Of a stretch of 64,000 bases of DNA, positions 1-12,700 are shown piece after piece. Position 1 is the stretch's first letter. Each line of letters starts with the position of its first letter. The notes beneath the pieces were generated by a model. The model was given only the letters and a program-made list of their open reading frames with translations. It ran no database searches and was not told where the DNA came from. Source of the stretch: Anseranas semipalmata (lineage: Eukaryota > Chordata > Aves > Anseriformes > Anseranatidae); assembly GCA_013399115.1 (NCBI GenBank), contig VXAA01001407.1, forward strand, positions 143,011-207,010, written 5' to 3'. The translations under genes were made by a program, and so were the position numbers.

Positions 1-94
1 CCTTACTGAGAAACTTCACATTATTAAAGCTGTTACCTTTAATACATGCTATCAGATTTAATGTCTTCTGTACAAGAGAGAATATGCATTGAGC

Positions 95-140
95 TTGACA
101 GAGAAGTAAACCAGCTGGAGAAGGTTTACTTCTCTGTCAA
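95..140. repeat. Perfect 18-bp inverted repeat, 10-base loop
   Basis: Arms 95-112 (TTGACAGAGAAGTAAACC) and 123-140 are exact reverse complements, with a 10-base loop. The right arm shares bases 138-140 with the next hairpin. Origin unknown: it could be a fragment of a non-autonomous DNA transposon or a hairpin RNA precursor. Confidence 0.9.
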
Positions 141-168
141 ATACCCCATTTTTGAAATGGGGTATTTG
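138..168. repeat. Perfect 14-bp inverted repeat, 3-base loop
   Basis: Arms 138-151 (CAAATACCCCATTT) and 155-168 are exact reverse complements around a TTG loop. Pairing resumes beyond one mismatch at 137/169 to give about 17 bp. It directly abuts and overlaps the 95-140 hairpin. Confidence 0.9.
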
Positions 169-589
169 TCAAAACCCATTAATAGCTCTGTTCTGCTGAA
201 CATTGTTAAAATGACTCCAAAATCCAGTTAGACTAGCTATAATACATTTCTGTGCAGTATCCTAATTGGCATGTCCTCCACGATTATTAATGAATCACTC
301 TTACATGGGCCAGCAGTGCTGGTTGCCTAAAAAAAGCTGCAAACACCAAGCCAGAAATAAAAATATGAAGACTAGACTCTGATAGCCAGATTTACATGGT
401 CTGGGATTTTGGTATGAGATCCCCAAGACTGTTCAGACAATGCAGTGTATCTTCCTAAGGAACTGTTTTACAATGCGGCCTTGGGAGAAATGCATACTGG
501 AAATACTGAATAAATACTGAATAAATGTTGTTTTTCTTTTGAGGAGCAACATAAGTGCAACGTTTTGTTCTCTCCCTTCCTCCCTCCAG

Positions 590-793
590 ATTCGTGGGAC
601 TCTGAAGAGTTGGACCAAGCTGTGGTGTGTTCTGAAACCGGGAGTGCTGCTGATTTATAAGACGCCAAAGATCGGACAGTGGGTTGGGACAATCTTGCTC
701 CATTCTTGTGAGCTGATTGAGAGACCCTCCAAAAAGGATGGCTTCTGTTTTAAACTTTTTCATCCTCTGGATCAGTCCATCTGGGCTGTAAAG
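590..793 (+). CDS. OSBPL5: OSBPL5 exon a: start of PH domain
   Basis: Acceptor is a long pyrimidine tract ending CCTCCAG; donor is AAG|GTAACA. It carries 68 codons, phase 0 to 0, opening IRGTLKSWTKLW and ending QSIWAVK. This is the beta-strand core of the PH domain of ORP5/ORP8. Confidence 0.96.
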
Positions 794-3700
794 GTAACAA
801 CCCTGATGAGCTGACTCACCTCTTCTTGGTCACCAAAGTGTGTGAGCACTAGCTGGCATTATCTAGCATTGACAATATCTAAATTCTCAGTTACTCAGTT
901 GCCGTTAGTGATGGTGAATTGACTGCGTAAAAAGATTAAGGACACTGAAGCTTGGTTGCGATATGACATCAAAGGAACATGGTGCATTGTGGTTATACAT
1001 ACGTATCGTTCTTGGTGTATAGATGTATGCATAACTGAGGAAGGAGGAAATGTGTTAGTGCAGAAGCTATGTCAAGCCATGGCCTAGGTCTTTAAAACAA
1101 GTTGAGGAATAGACCCAATTAAATGACTTCCCAAAAACAAGGACGTACAACACTGCTTTGCACAACACTGGAAGAGGACTGGCAAAGTGACAAAAAAAGG
1201 ATGAATGATATGACCACTGCAGTTTTTTTGCCCTGATGTCTGAGTTTTGGGTTTGTTAGTGATGGACTTGGAACTTGGTGGACTGCTCAAGCCCTGACTG
1301 CTACACAAAAGTGTGACTTTGGATAGATTGTCTTAGTTTTCTCTTCTTTGAAATGGAAATAGGAAGACTTTCTCATCTTCACTTTGAGTCCTCCTTCAGC
1401 CTGTTGTTACTTGGAGGCTGAGACAGTGTCTTCTTGTACGCACATTAGCTCCAGCAATGGCCTCTGGATCTCCATGTGACACAGATGAATAGTAGTTTCT
1501 CACACTTCTTGAAATAACTCCCTGCCAGTTTTGAAAAGCTGCATTTCTTTTTCTTCTTTCTTTAAGAATAGGCAGAAAGCAAACAAACAAACAAACAAAA
1601 CCTACATTGAATGCATGTGAGCAAAGAGGAAGACCTCCTTCTTAGTACCTCTTCAGAAGCACTGAGAGCAACATCTTTGGGATACCCTGAAGTGACAGAA
1701 CTCAACTGATGTTGAGCTTTTTTTCCCCTTTAGTGACTCAGCAGAGTTGTTGAAGACAAATTCTTCAAGAGACATCACAAGTGCAAACAAGGCTTACAAG
1801 TTACTGCCTTGCTGCAAGGTGGTCAGCAAAGTAAGTCTACTTGGAAAGATTCATGCAAGAGCGATGACAGAATTTGTCATTGGCAACAGAAGGTCTAACA
1901 AAATGGAGGGAAAACCCCGTGGGAACAGATCGAGCAACCTCACTCCTGCTTATCCCTCCAGTTAATTGAGCAGTTCTAAACACAGCTATACAATCAGTAT
2001 AACAAGTCTTGCAATTTTTAGTAGGGTAAAAGGAGAGAATGAAAATGAACGTCAAGAACCAGGGGTGAGAGCTGCTCTTTTTGGACAGTATCTGTGCTCT
2101 AATCTGTGCCCAGATGCATTGCTTTAGCTTTATGTCCCAAAGGTTTCATTGCAACCTTGCGTCTTATACAGCTTTGAGAGTTTTGTTGCTTGTTTTATTC
2201 AGCGCATGCACCCAAAAAGGCTGTCAGTCATTTGCTGTCCATCAACAAAAATATTCCTTGTGACATGACAGGTCAACTGAATTCTTCTGAAAAGCACAGT
2301 CAGGAGAGGTAGGGAAAAAGCAGAATCAAAAGCACAGTCAGGTAGTGAAAAGTAGTGTCGCTGACAGATTTGAAGTGTCGTGTTATGCCAGAATGACCTT
2401 CCCTTGGTATAAACCATCCAAAAGAAAGAGGAGTTTTTATCAATATGTATAGGTATTTGTGTGTGTATGTATATCTAATGCTTGTGTCTCTTGAGAAAAA
2501 TATATGACAGAAATAGGAATTAATATATTAAATATGAAGGGAATATACCTCTGAAATTGTTTGTGTGCTAGAGGAAGTCCCAAGAGATTTGAGTTTTAAG
2601 TCAAAGTAATATTCTAAGTCACTTGAGACAGATACTTAGAAAGCTACATTTGAGTTGCATAGTAGGATGTTTCCTGAAACCTGACTTTGGCTGGGATTGT
2701 TATGTGATAGATGCTTTCAGCCACAAGGTGAACACCAAAATACACATCAAGAAGAAATCCACCAGTGAGCTGCTTGATGTCAAAGAAGCTGTCTGCACTC
2801 TGACAGCAGTTTAAGGCTGAAGCTGCTAAAAATGCTGTTTTGTTTTATGTCATTTCACAGCCTTCTTTTAAAGCAATTGGAGCAGAATTGACTAACCTAA
2901 ATTGGTTATGTGGAGCTGTGCAAAGCAAGCCTGTTTCTCATGAAATATAGATTAGCCTGAGCTTAAACAAGAAGCCCAAGTTACTGTCCATCGTGATAGA
3001 AATAAGATCAGGCTAAACAACATTCACTTTTGGCTAAAATGGCTGGTGAAATTTTCAAGGATTTTCCGGAGTAGGGTTGATGGTCTGGTTTTGACTCTCA
3101 TTAGTGGACTTCCAGCTACCTCAAGGTAATGAGCACCTTTGTACCTGTTAGCCTGGGTGCTCTGCAGGTGTTTGGATATAACTGCGGGTTTCAGCCCTGC
3201 GGCGGATGTCTGGTTCAAGCGCTGCCCTAGGCGTTTACAGTTGTGCTAGGCACTTAAATTTGATATGCAGTCATTTAACTTCAGTTAGAGCAGCATGAAA
3301 TTTTGGGATGCCTTTCACATGGTAGGTAGGTAAGATGTAAGACTGTTGCTTATAGCTGACAGCTAAATATACAAACCAAGGAACTGGTAGGTAGGTAAGA
3401 TAAATATATGAACCAAAGAACTTTTTTTCTTATAAAGCTTTCTGGTTTCTAGAGACAGGGGGATGCCAACCTAGGAATTAGTGTGTGGGTGCAGGCATCT
3501 GTCCGCTTTCTTCGCAGAGGCAGTGTACGGCTATCAACTGGCAGGGTTTGCCCGGCAGTCCCAAATAAATGTCCTAGAATAGTTTGTATTTCCCTTTGAG
3601 CTTGCTCAGGAGCTAGCTGAACAGCATGGTGTGGGAAGGCTTTTGCTGACTGCAGCTTGTTCTGGTGTGTAGTTAAGTTGGTAAATGGGTTGGGATCAGA

Positions 3701-6700
3701 CCCACTGAATCTGGGAATATATATAACTTGAGTGTTGTTGATTTGAAGAGCTTCAAGTCATTCCTTTAAAGAAAGAAGTTCTAGTAATGAGCTTGTGCTA
3801 CTTCTTTTATAGGTTTGTTCTCCTCCATGCTATGACACAGTTACTTTTATCTTCATCCTTGCAGTTATCCATAGCACTGTTAATGAAAGGGATTTTTACC
3901 CCCTTTTAAGCTTTGTTTTATGACTCTCCCAGACTAGATGTCTTGCCATGCTATCTAAAACAGTGAGTCCACTCCATTTTTCAAAGGCTGAACACCCTTT
4001 GTTTGTCAATGCTTTTGAGTCTCAAATCAAATGTAAAAATAGGAATGATCTGAAGGTGACCCTTTCTTCTCAGTACTGTCAGAGACTGAGCTGAGCTCCA
4101 GGTCCCAGTATAGCAGGGATAACATTCCCTTTTAGTGAGTGACAGTCTTTGTCTTGAAGGTCTTAGACTCTAAACAGGCACGGTGCTCAAAGGCTGGGAG
4201 GCAGAAAGCATCATTATCTCCTCTGTGCAGACGCAGAACCTCATTTACTTTGCGGAGATGTTGACTTTATTTTTATGGCCTCCTCTCTTTTCTTCTTCTC
4301 CTTTTCTTCCTGTGGGAAACAGCCCCTCCATGTATGAGCATGCCTTACCATTAAATACGTTTCCTTGGCACAGTGACTTAGCTGCTCCGTGTGTTTATCC
4401 ACATGCCTAAATGTCTGTTAAAACCTTGTGCTACCCCATCCTTTCATGACAACCCATCCCACCCCCCAGCTTTTTTTTTATTTTTTACTATTGGTTCCTT
4501 GTATCTGTACCGTTTGGTTGTGGGATTTTTCCTACAACAAAACAAGTATCTGTTTCCGCACTGAAAACACAACTAATGGTGTTACCAACAATTCTTGAAT
4601 GTCCTGTTCAGCTGCAAGCTAGTGAAAGGAAAAATGTTATCAGGAATGCTGCCTGATTGCATTAATGTCACTGGTAATGTCTTGGGCTGTTCTGCTCTGG
4701 ATCACTAATCAAATCCCAGCTTTGCTGTTCCTGACTATTAAGCCTTCGAACAGTCTTAATTTTGTGAACCCTGAGCCTCTTGTTGGAGAGAGGAGGGGAG
4801 AAAGAAGTGCGTAACAAGGATCCCAATTCCTCCTGGCAGCAGAAGAACCCTGTGGATACAGAGACGAGAAGCTAGGCTGGAGACTGTTGCAGATACAATT
4901 TTATGCTTGTCCTATGCTTGCAGTCTTCATTCTTTCTAAGTTTTGGCTTCCTGGGTGGAAACTCAAAAACAGAAATCCAGATGAAACCACCATTTAACTA
5001 CCAGACTCTTGTACAGGAGCAGTTTTCAGTAGCAGTCACAGTTTCACTGCTTACAGACTATTACTGGGAAGAAGTCCTTCTCTCAAGGAGCAAGATGGGA
5101 TACTGTAAAGGGCCATGCAAGGGAGGAGATCCATACTCAGACTGCAGGCATTTCCCTACAGATTTTAAGTATTGTGTGTGGTATTCTCTAGAAACTAAAG
5201 GAAATCTGTATTTGAACACTTCTGGAGAAAACTGCTTGTTCCACCCTGCAGTTAGCATAGTGGACATGTGGGTATTGGTGATGTTTTCTGCTCTGTATGT
5301 GTTTCTGAAATGATGTCGGCATATTTGATCTGCTTTCATGTTGTGTCTTGAAAGGTGAGGAAGAGAAGGAACTGGAGGAGGGTGGGTGACTTTGGAAATG
5401 CAAGGGAGGAGGTGGGACTCCCATTTATTTCAAGCATATTGTGACTTAAAGCCCATACCATGGAGACTGTGAAGCTGTGATCATTAGGCAGAGGAAAAGT
5501 TTCTTCTTCACAGCTTCTGGAGCTCAAGAGGAGAAAACAGGGAGGAGATCAAGGCATGTGGTTCTGCTCAAATAAGTGCCTAATCCAAGATGGACTCTGT
5601 CTAACTGTGAATCATTTCTGGAAAGTCTAGCTGAAGGGATTGTGGCGGGATGTTTACAAGGCACTATAATCTTTTTTGCTACAGCTCCTAAACTAAAGGC
5701 AACATAAACAAGCAAAGTCTGGTTTTGTTCCCAGTCTTGCTGAAGCAGCTGTCACCCCAGGCACCCCAGTATAAAGGTTCTCAAAGTGTCTGGATGTAGA
5801 GATGAAGGGCTGCAACCCAGCAACATGTGTCTGTGCTGGGAAACCTTTGCTCCTCAGCCTGCGGTTTTCCCTCCTCCTCCTTTCCTGAAGCAGCACCTGC
5901 TCCCCACAGACAAGGATTGCAGGATGGAGTTTTCCCTTTCCTTCCTCCCTTCCTCCGTCCCTTCCAAAAAGCTGCCATTGCCTCTCTGCTAGAGGTGCTC
6001 AGAGCAGAAATGTGGGCTCTGCTACTTTTACGGTGTCAAAGGGGTGTTTCATCGCTGCTGTGTCAGGCTGCAGATGGACTCGGCGTGTGCTGCATGAAAA
6101 AGTCCATTCAGGTAGTGCACAGAGATGGCTAACAGCAAATATTTGACTGGTTTTGTCCCAAGGTACAGGAATGACATTCTGCCATTCCTGAGGATGTGAA
6201 TAAACAGGGTAATTTTGGGGCCGAGCAAGGGTTAGGCTAAGCCCAATTTACGTCAGAGCTCATTACTGCTTTGGAGCTGCAGCAGCAATGTCACGATTAC
6301 TAATGAATCTCTCTAAATTACTCCATCTGCTCCTTCCTTCTTTTTTCCTATCACAAACATACACACTCTGCCCAGGAAGGGTGGAAAGACATTGAACGGT
6401 CACTGCACCTTCAGTGCCTTACCTCTTTTTGTCTGTGTGCATTTCCAGGGCCCAAAGGGAGAAAATGTTGGTTCGATCACTCAGCCTCTTCCCAGCAGCT
6501 ACTTGATTTTCAGAGCAGCCTCCGAATCGGATGGTAAGTTTTGGTCTTCATTTGCTTTCTCCAGTTACCAGTATGAATGCTGAGGCAGAGTTTAGTGTGG
6601 ACTTCAAGACTGCAGAAGAAGAAAATAGGTTGATGCAAAAAAATTGATACGCAAAGGAAAAAAATAACAGCTCACCCAGCTTGAGAAGATGTTCATTAGC

Positions 6701-9700
6701 ATGTGTCAGAATAGGTCAGGCAGACTACAGGCAAATTTCATGTTTCTCACTGAAAAGCCACCTTTCTGGACAGGTGTATGGAAGGACCTAGGCTTGTAGA
6801 TGGGGAAAAAAACACTAAGACAGTAAATACTAGAGGGTGAAAGGAGTTGATCCTGAAATTAGGATGAGAGGGGGCTTACCTGTTTCCTCAGTTCAGCAGA
6901 GAATTTAATGGCTTGTCTGCCTAAGTCTTAGACTAGGTAGGGACGTGCTGGAGGAAAATGATGTAGCAACACTGAAGAACTGCTGGTAGATGCCCCTCAA
7001 CCACCAGCATTCTCCTGTAAACTTGCCATACCAGGGTTTATGCTGTAGCAGGCCCAGATGGACCCTGGTGATTCCTCATGTAAAATACTGTTCTGGGAAT
7101 TCACAAAATTAGGGAAGGGAAATTGAGGTCAATATGTAACAAGCATGCCAGCTTGCTATATGAAATCTCTATAAATGACTTTACCAGACCTAAAATATCA
7201 GTGATTTATAAGTAGATAAGAAGATTAAAATAATGTTTTCGTTCTGTTTGACCTTCAGACTACTGTAATTTTTTTGCCATAGCAAATTAACCCAGACTGT
7301 TTGTTCTATGAATGTTTTTCACCTATCACATAAGGGGGGCCCGAGTAGCCCATGTGCTCATTCAGGTTTCATCTAGACTAACTTTAAGGGCACAGAGATT
7401 GTTTATGGAGCACAGTGGGCTTTAGGAGGAACATGCTGCTGGTGAGTAAGTTTCACGTACTCCTAAAGGCTGGAAATGGGACACTGAAGATGCCAAGTGC
7501 AGCTTTGACATGGCACTTAGAACAGGAGGAAAGCTGCTTCCATTGCAGGCTTGGCGTGCTGTTCTTCCTGCTACTGTGTACAGAGAGCTGTTCATAGTGA
7601 GGTATTCCATCTCGACAGTGAAAGCTGCTTGCAGCTGCCAATACAGTGAAATGATACGAGAATAAGTGGAACTTGTATAGAGCTGTAGAAGCACATTTAT
7701 ATCTTTCTTACTCTTTCATAGCTTGTGGAACAGTACAGATTATATCTGTAAAGGGATGCAGGATTTTACATAGCTCCAAATATCACCTGTCTGAGAGGAA
7801 TAGATTGATACAGTAGTCTCTTGGGGAAAAAAAGTGCCTTTGAGGTAGATCTGATCAATTACAGGCGTTTCAAACCCTGGATAGACAGACCGCCTGCCGA
7901 ACAGATATATAGAACAGTCCGACAAGGTTCTTAGGCAACTGAGTAACTTCATTAACTGTCTGACAATCCAGATTTTCTGAATTATTATTTCTTTAGAGAT
8001 CATGTAACAAGCCTTTCCATTAACTTAATTAGAAAATGCACAAAGGGAGCAATGTAGTCATTGCATGCATTCAAGACAAATTGCTATCTGATAATGTCAT
8101 TTTCTTGTGGCATTTCAATTGCCTTCTAAATGAAAACTTTAATTCTGGTGGAAACCTAATGATTAAATGTTAAAGCCAGCCTGGCAAAGAGACCCGTGGC
8201 TGAACTTCTACTCTCTCTTTTTATGACAACTGTCATAGGGCAGCTATGTGGAGTAGAATAGCTCTAGATTTGTTCTAACTACCCTCACCCATGAAGGCTC
8301 CCAAGCTAGCAATAGGCCCCAAGAGAACATCAGAGGTAAGACTTTTCTAGCTGTGATCTCTCTGTCTGGGTCATACACTGTAATGCTGGAAAAGCACAAA
8401 AGGGGCCATGTCTGGCATGTGAGAATTTTCAATATTTAAAGGCCTGTGGGAAGCTTTCTGCCCAGTGAATTATTATGTCAGTGGTATCATAAGAGCTTAA
8501 AATAGTGACTTACTGGAACGTCTTTTTAAAGCTAAGATATTGGCCAAGATTCTTGGGAAGCAGATGGAGACCAGGCAGGTCAAAGTAGAGTCACTTTAGG
8601 ATTTAGTATGATTTTCATTTACTTTGCTGCTTCTCTCCAGTAGGGTTGTATGGTTAGATGGAAAGCTACTGTGATCAGAGGAAGGAGGAGGGACTGAGAA
8701 ACCTCTCAATCAAATATCACAAATCTGTATGTAGAAAGTGGCTAGGACCTTTGGTTAAGGATGAAATAGTATGTTTTGAACAGCACTAGCCATGCCCTAG
8801 AGCCACTGCAGAGATTTGGAGCAGGCACATTATGGCTTAGTAGATTCTGAGAGTTAGTCCGAGGAGGTGACCATGACAGCTGACATGGGAAGTGAAGCTG
8901 TGGGATCTGTCCATTTGGCTGTGAACTTCCCCCAAAAATTTGATGTAACATTGCATCAGAAATACTAGCATGAAAAATGGTGTAACTTTCAGCTGAATGA
9001 GAGTATTTGACATCACAGCTGAGGTCAGTGAGCTGTGAGAAGGGGCTGTACCTTCTGCAGGAGGGGAAGGATGAGAATCTGCAGAGAAGAGCGAAGAACT
9101 CCCAAACACAGGAGCTGTCCTAGCATGGTTCCTGTGCTGTGCTCCTTTTGTTTGCTAGCTAGGCTCCATGGGAGCAGTTTGGGGTTCTCTGTTCCACTGA
9201 GCAGCGTAGACATGCTGACAAGTAGCCAAACACATGGGTGTCACTCTCTGAGATCAGTGACTTGGAAACGGTGTGCACATCAGTAGCTAGTGTAAAACAT
9301 ATGCAGGCAAGGGCACAAGGAATAGAAACTGTCGCATTTCAAGAAATCTGTATAAAACGCAGCAAATTAGGGCTTGTACTCACGATTAGTACATTTTGAT
9401 TTTAAGCCCTGGAGACACTGCTGACACGATTGTAGACTAGCATATGGCTTTACCTGTTGTGAACAGGCATCTCGAGGAGGGTGCCCTTGAGTTTATTCTG
9501 CTTCTTTAATACACCGGACCACCACAGAGGATGCAGTTATGGTCAAGAGAGGCAGGAGATGAAGATGAAACAAGCTAAGCTAGCTGACGTAAATGGGGCG
9601 GGTGGAATCCGTTCCCTTGCATAATGTTAGCGTGTATTTGTAGTATGTTCACGTCTCCTCCGTAGATGCAGTGTTGTGTGAATCTGCGGCGTCACTGAGG

Positions 9701-12700
9701 TGTCCGGACCACGTTCTTTTTACCACAATCTCCCATCTTAACAGTGGAAAATGAACCACGGAGCATTTGGTGAATTTAACAGTAATTCATGGAGGCCTCC
9801 AACTTGCTGGGGAATATTGAGTTACAGCATATGCTACATGTACAGTTCTGCTATCCAGGCAACTATATGATGATCAGCAGCTACATGGCCTACTTTTTCT
9901 CTCAGCTTTTGAGAATCCTTTTTTCCCCTCTGCTGTACCATCTGTGACAGACTGTTGGTAGGATTTAAGGTCCTGACTTCTGCACAGCCTGCAGAACCAC
10001 CGCCAAGCTACAGTAAATTTCGTGTTCACAGATGCCAGCAGCAGTCTGCTTTGTGATGTGGTTTAAAGACACCTGGAAGGTCAAATCAGCCTACGAGGCT
10101 CAGCCTGTACCAACATGGGGTCTCTCTTTCTTAGCAGTTTCAGAAAGAAAATTGCTTTTTCCAAACCAGTGACTGTGTATGCATTTCCGATTTATGCTGA
10201 TGAGTGGCTTGGAATTAGTAGCTGAAACCTATCCCGAGCTTCCTGCCCAGACCATTGTGGGGCTTTCCCTGAGATGCCTGAACCAACGCCCCACACCTCC
10301 TAAGGATTTTGAGTTGCCCACTGGTATCTCATAGCTCGGGATCTCCACCTTGCCATGGGCTCTGCCACCGAAGGGGTTACTGGGGGAGCTCAAAGCAGCA
10401 GATTACCAAGGGTTAAAGGCTTAACAGTGGAATTGTAAACCACGCTTACTTCCTTGCTTATGTCCGTCCCCTCCTGCAGGCTCGCTTTGGTTAGCCTGGT
10501 GTGCATGGAGCTGTGCGGAAAACGTGATGGTCTGGCTGGCGGTGTCATTGTTTCTTTAGTTTTTGCTAGGCACTTGGCCCTTCCCCCAAAATGGGTGCTC
10601 TGATTTGGGGAGTAAATTACATTATTGAAATAAGGGTCACACACAGAAGCAATGAAGCAAGAGGAAGATTGCAATTTGAAATCATCTTCACAATGAAATA
10701 TATCACTGGATCCTGGGAGTGCTGGAAAAAGCAGAAGTTGTCTTTTTAGCTTTCTGTCTGCCCTTCATATTCATTAGACCTTTCACAGCAGTTTAAATTC
10801 CAGGCGTTTGCAACCAGACTTTGTTTAGCTTGCTGCATACGTTGCACCTGCAACTAGCTGAGGGATCACGTCCCTGCATCTCGACAGCCCAAGTGTAAGA
10901 AATCACACACGCGGGCACCCAAGTGGTACCACAAAATAAGAAGCGGTCAGCTGAAAACGGTGACCTTAATGTTCACTGACTGAACCAAATCTGCGTCTTC
11001 CTCATCATTCGCAATTTGTGTGCACTTGAGCAAGAATTCATCATTTCCAGGTGGCAGTCCACTTCAGGTTGATTTTGAAAAGCATCTGTCTTGTAGGTGT
11101 GAGGCATGAGGCCAAAAGCTGGATGATTTCAATAATTCAAGAAGAATAATATTCCCTTAGTGATACCTGTCTGGAGGAAGGTATGGTTACTAGGTGTGAG
11201 GCTTTTGAAGTCTTAATTGGCAAGGGATTGATCCCAGCTGTTCTGTAGCTACGAGAATGCAATGGAAAAAAAAAAGTTTAGTCCTGGACTGAGGTTTCAG
11301 TGTGCCACGATGTGATTCCATCTCGAGCAGATTCATGTTACTGGTGAGTGCTGAGACAACATTGGGTGGCTCCTCTGTGATCAGTGGTTGCAAAATGTGG
11401 CAGATAGACTTGGCACATCAAATTGTTAGTTGTCCTAGGTGAAATGACAGTCACTGTAAAGAATTTCAAAACTGAACAGCTTTGTGTTCCAGTGCTGCCT
11501 GTTTTTTTTCTGTGGGATATTGTTGTAATTCAAGATCTGCTCGAAGACTAGGAGATACTCAAGGTATTCCTTGAAGGAATCCCTTGAACTGAGCCTGGTT
11601 TAGCAGCATAAGCAACCTTGGTTGGTTGGTTGGTTGGTTGGTTGTTTTTTCCAAGGGGGAGAAGAAGTGGTTTTTGTCACTTGGTTTCAGTAGTTTCTTT
11701 TGTCCGTGAAAAAAAGAGTTGGTGCGAGTGCATGCTTGTTCCTGTTCAGCCTTGCAGCCTCCGGGTTTCTGCATGCTGCCAGCAGTGCCCTGCGGATGCG
11801 GGAAGCGTCCTGCAAGGAGCAGCAGGGACTCGCGGCTGTGCAGCCATACCGCAGGAATCGTCTCAAAGGGTTGCAGGGTGCTTTTCCAGCCTGCCAAGCC
11901 ACAAGGCCTGGAGAGAGCATACAGCAGGTTTCAAAACATATGGGGGGTGTATGTTAGGCTTTGTTTTTGAGAAGTCAAGGCAACACGTGTCCTTTATTAG
12001 TTTTTTTCCAAAACCTTTCAAGAAGGAAGGAACTTTGTAGCCCAGCTGTGTTTAGGAGATTTTCCAAAGAGTTTCCTTCTTGAAATTGTCACTGATGACA
12101 GTCATCATAAACATATATATAAGAGAAAAAAAGTTAAAGGCCTACTCAGGGGAGACACCTCTGTTTCATCTTTTTTTTTGCAGTGAGCACAGCTGAGTGA
12201 TGTGCAGATGTGTTCCTCTGACATCCCGCTTTCCCAGGACATCTGCCACATGCAGATGATCATCATTAGCTGATGATAGCAGGGGAATAGATACTCAAAC
12301 CAATGGTCAGTGCAAGGCGAGGTCAGTGACAAAATACTAAATGCAAAGAAGGGGTCAAGCTCAGGGATGATGTCTGAAAGGGAATACTTTGTTCAGAGCT
12401 CCCAGGCAAAGGAGGTGATGCAGGTGTTTCTGAGGCAACATAATCTCTGCAGAAGTTGTCTGAAAGTAATCATTGCAGTGGATAGAGTAATAGATCATTT
12501 GATATAAAACGTGCTTAAAAGCCGATGGGGAGATTCTGCTGTAGGCTGGCAGTATGCTCTTGGGTTTTCCTTCAGAATTTAAATATATGCTTGTTTTAAG
12601 CCATAATGTACAGAAAATTACAACTGATAATTGATCACAGTGTTTTACATTACAGCTTTAAAAACCTCAAACCTTCTAAAAGTCTACCACTGGAACTCCT

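Larger units (their letters stand above)
1..589 (+). other. OSBPL5: OSBPL5 intron (3' part) with paired hairpins
   Basis: No exon was found. The stretch ends in the pyrimidine tract of the 590 acceptor. Its notable content is the two interlocking inverted repeats at 95-168, listed separately. Confidence 0.8.
794..6448 (+). other. OSBPL5: OSBPL5 intron, 5.7 kb
   Basis: No exon recognised. It holds an (AAAC)n microsatellite at about 1581-1601, a duplicated 15-mer (2290-2304 and 2328-2342), a partial tandem duplication at 3321-3421, and a 136-codon open frame at 4903-5313 that I do not take as a gene. Confidence 0.75.
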
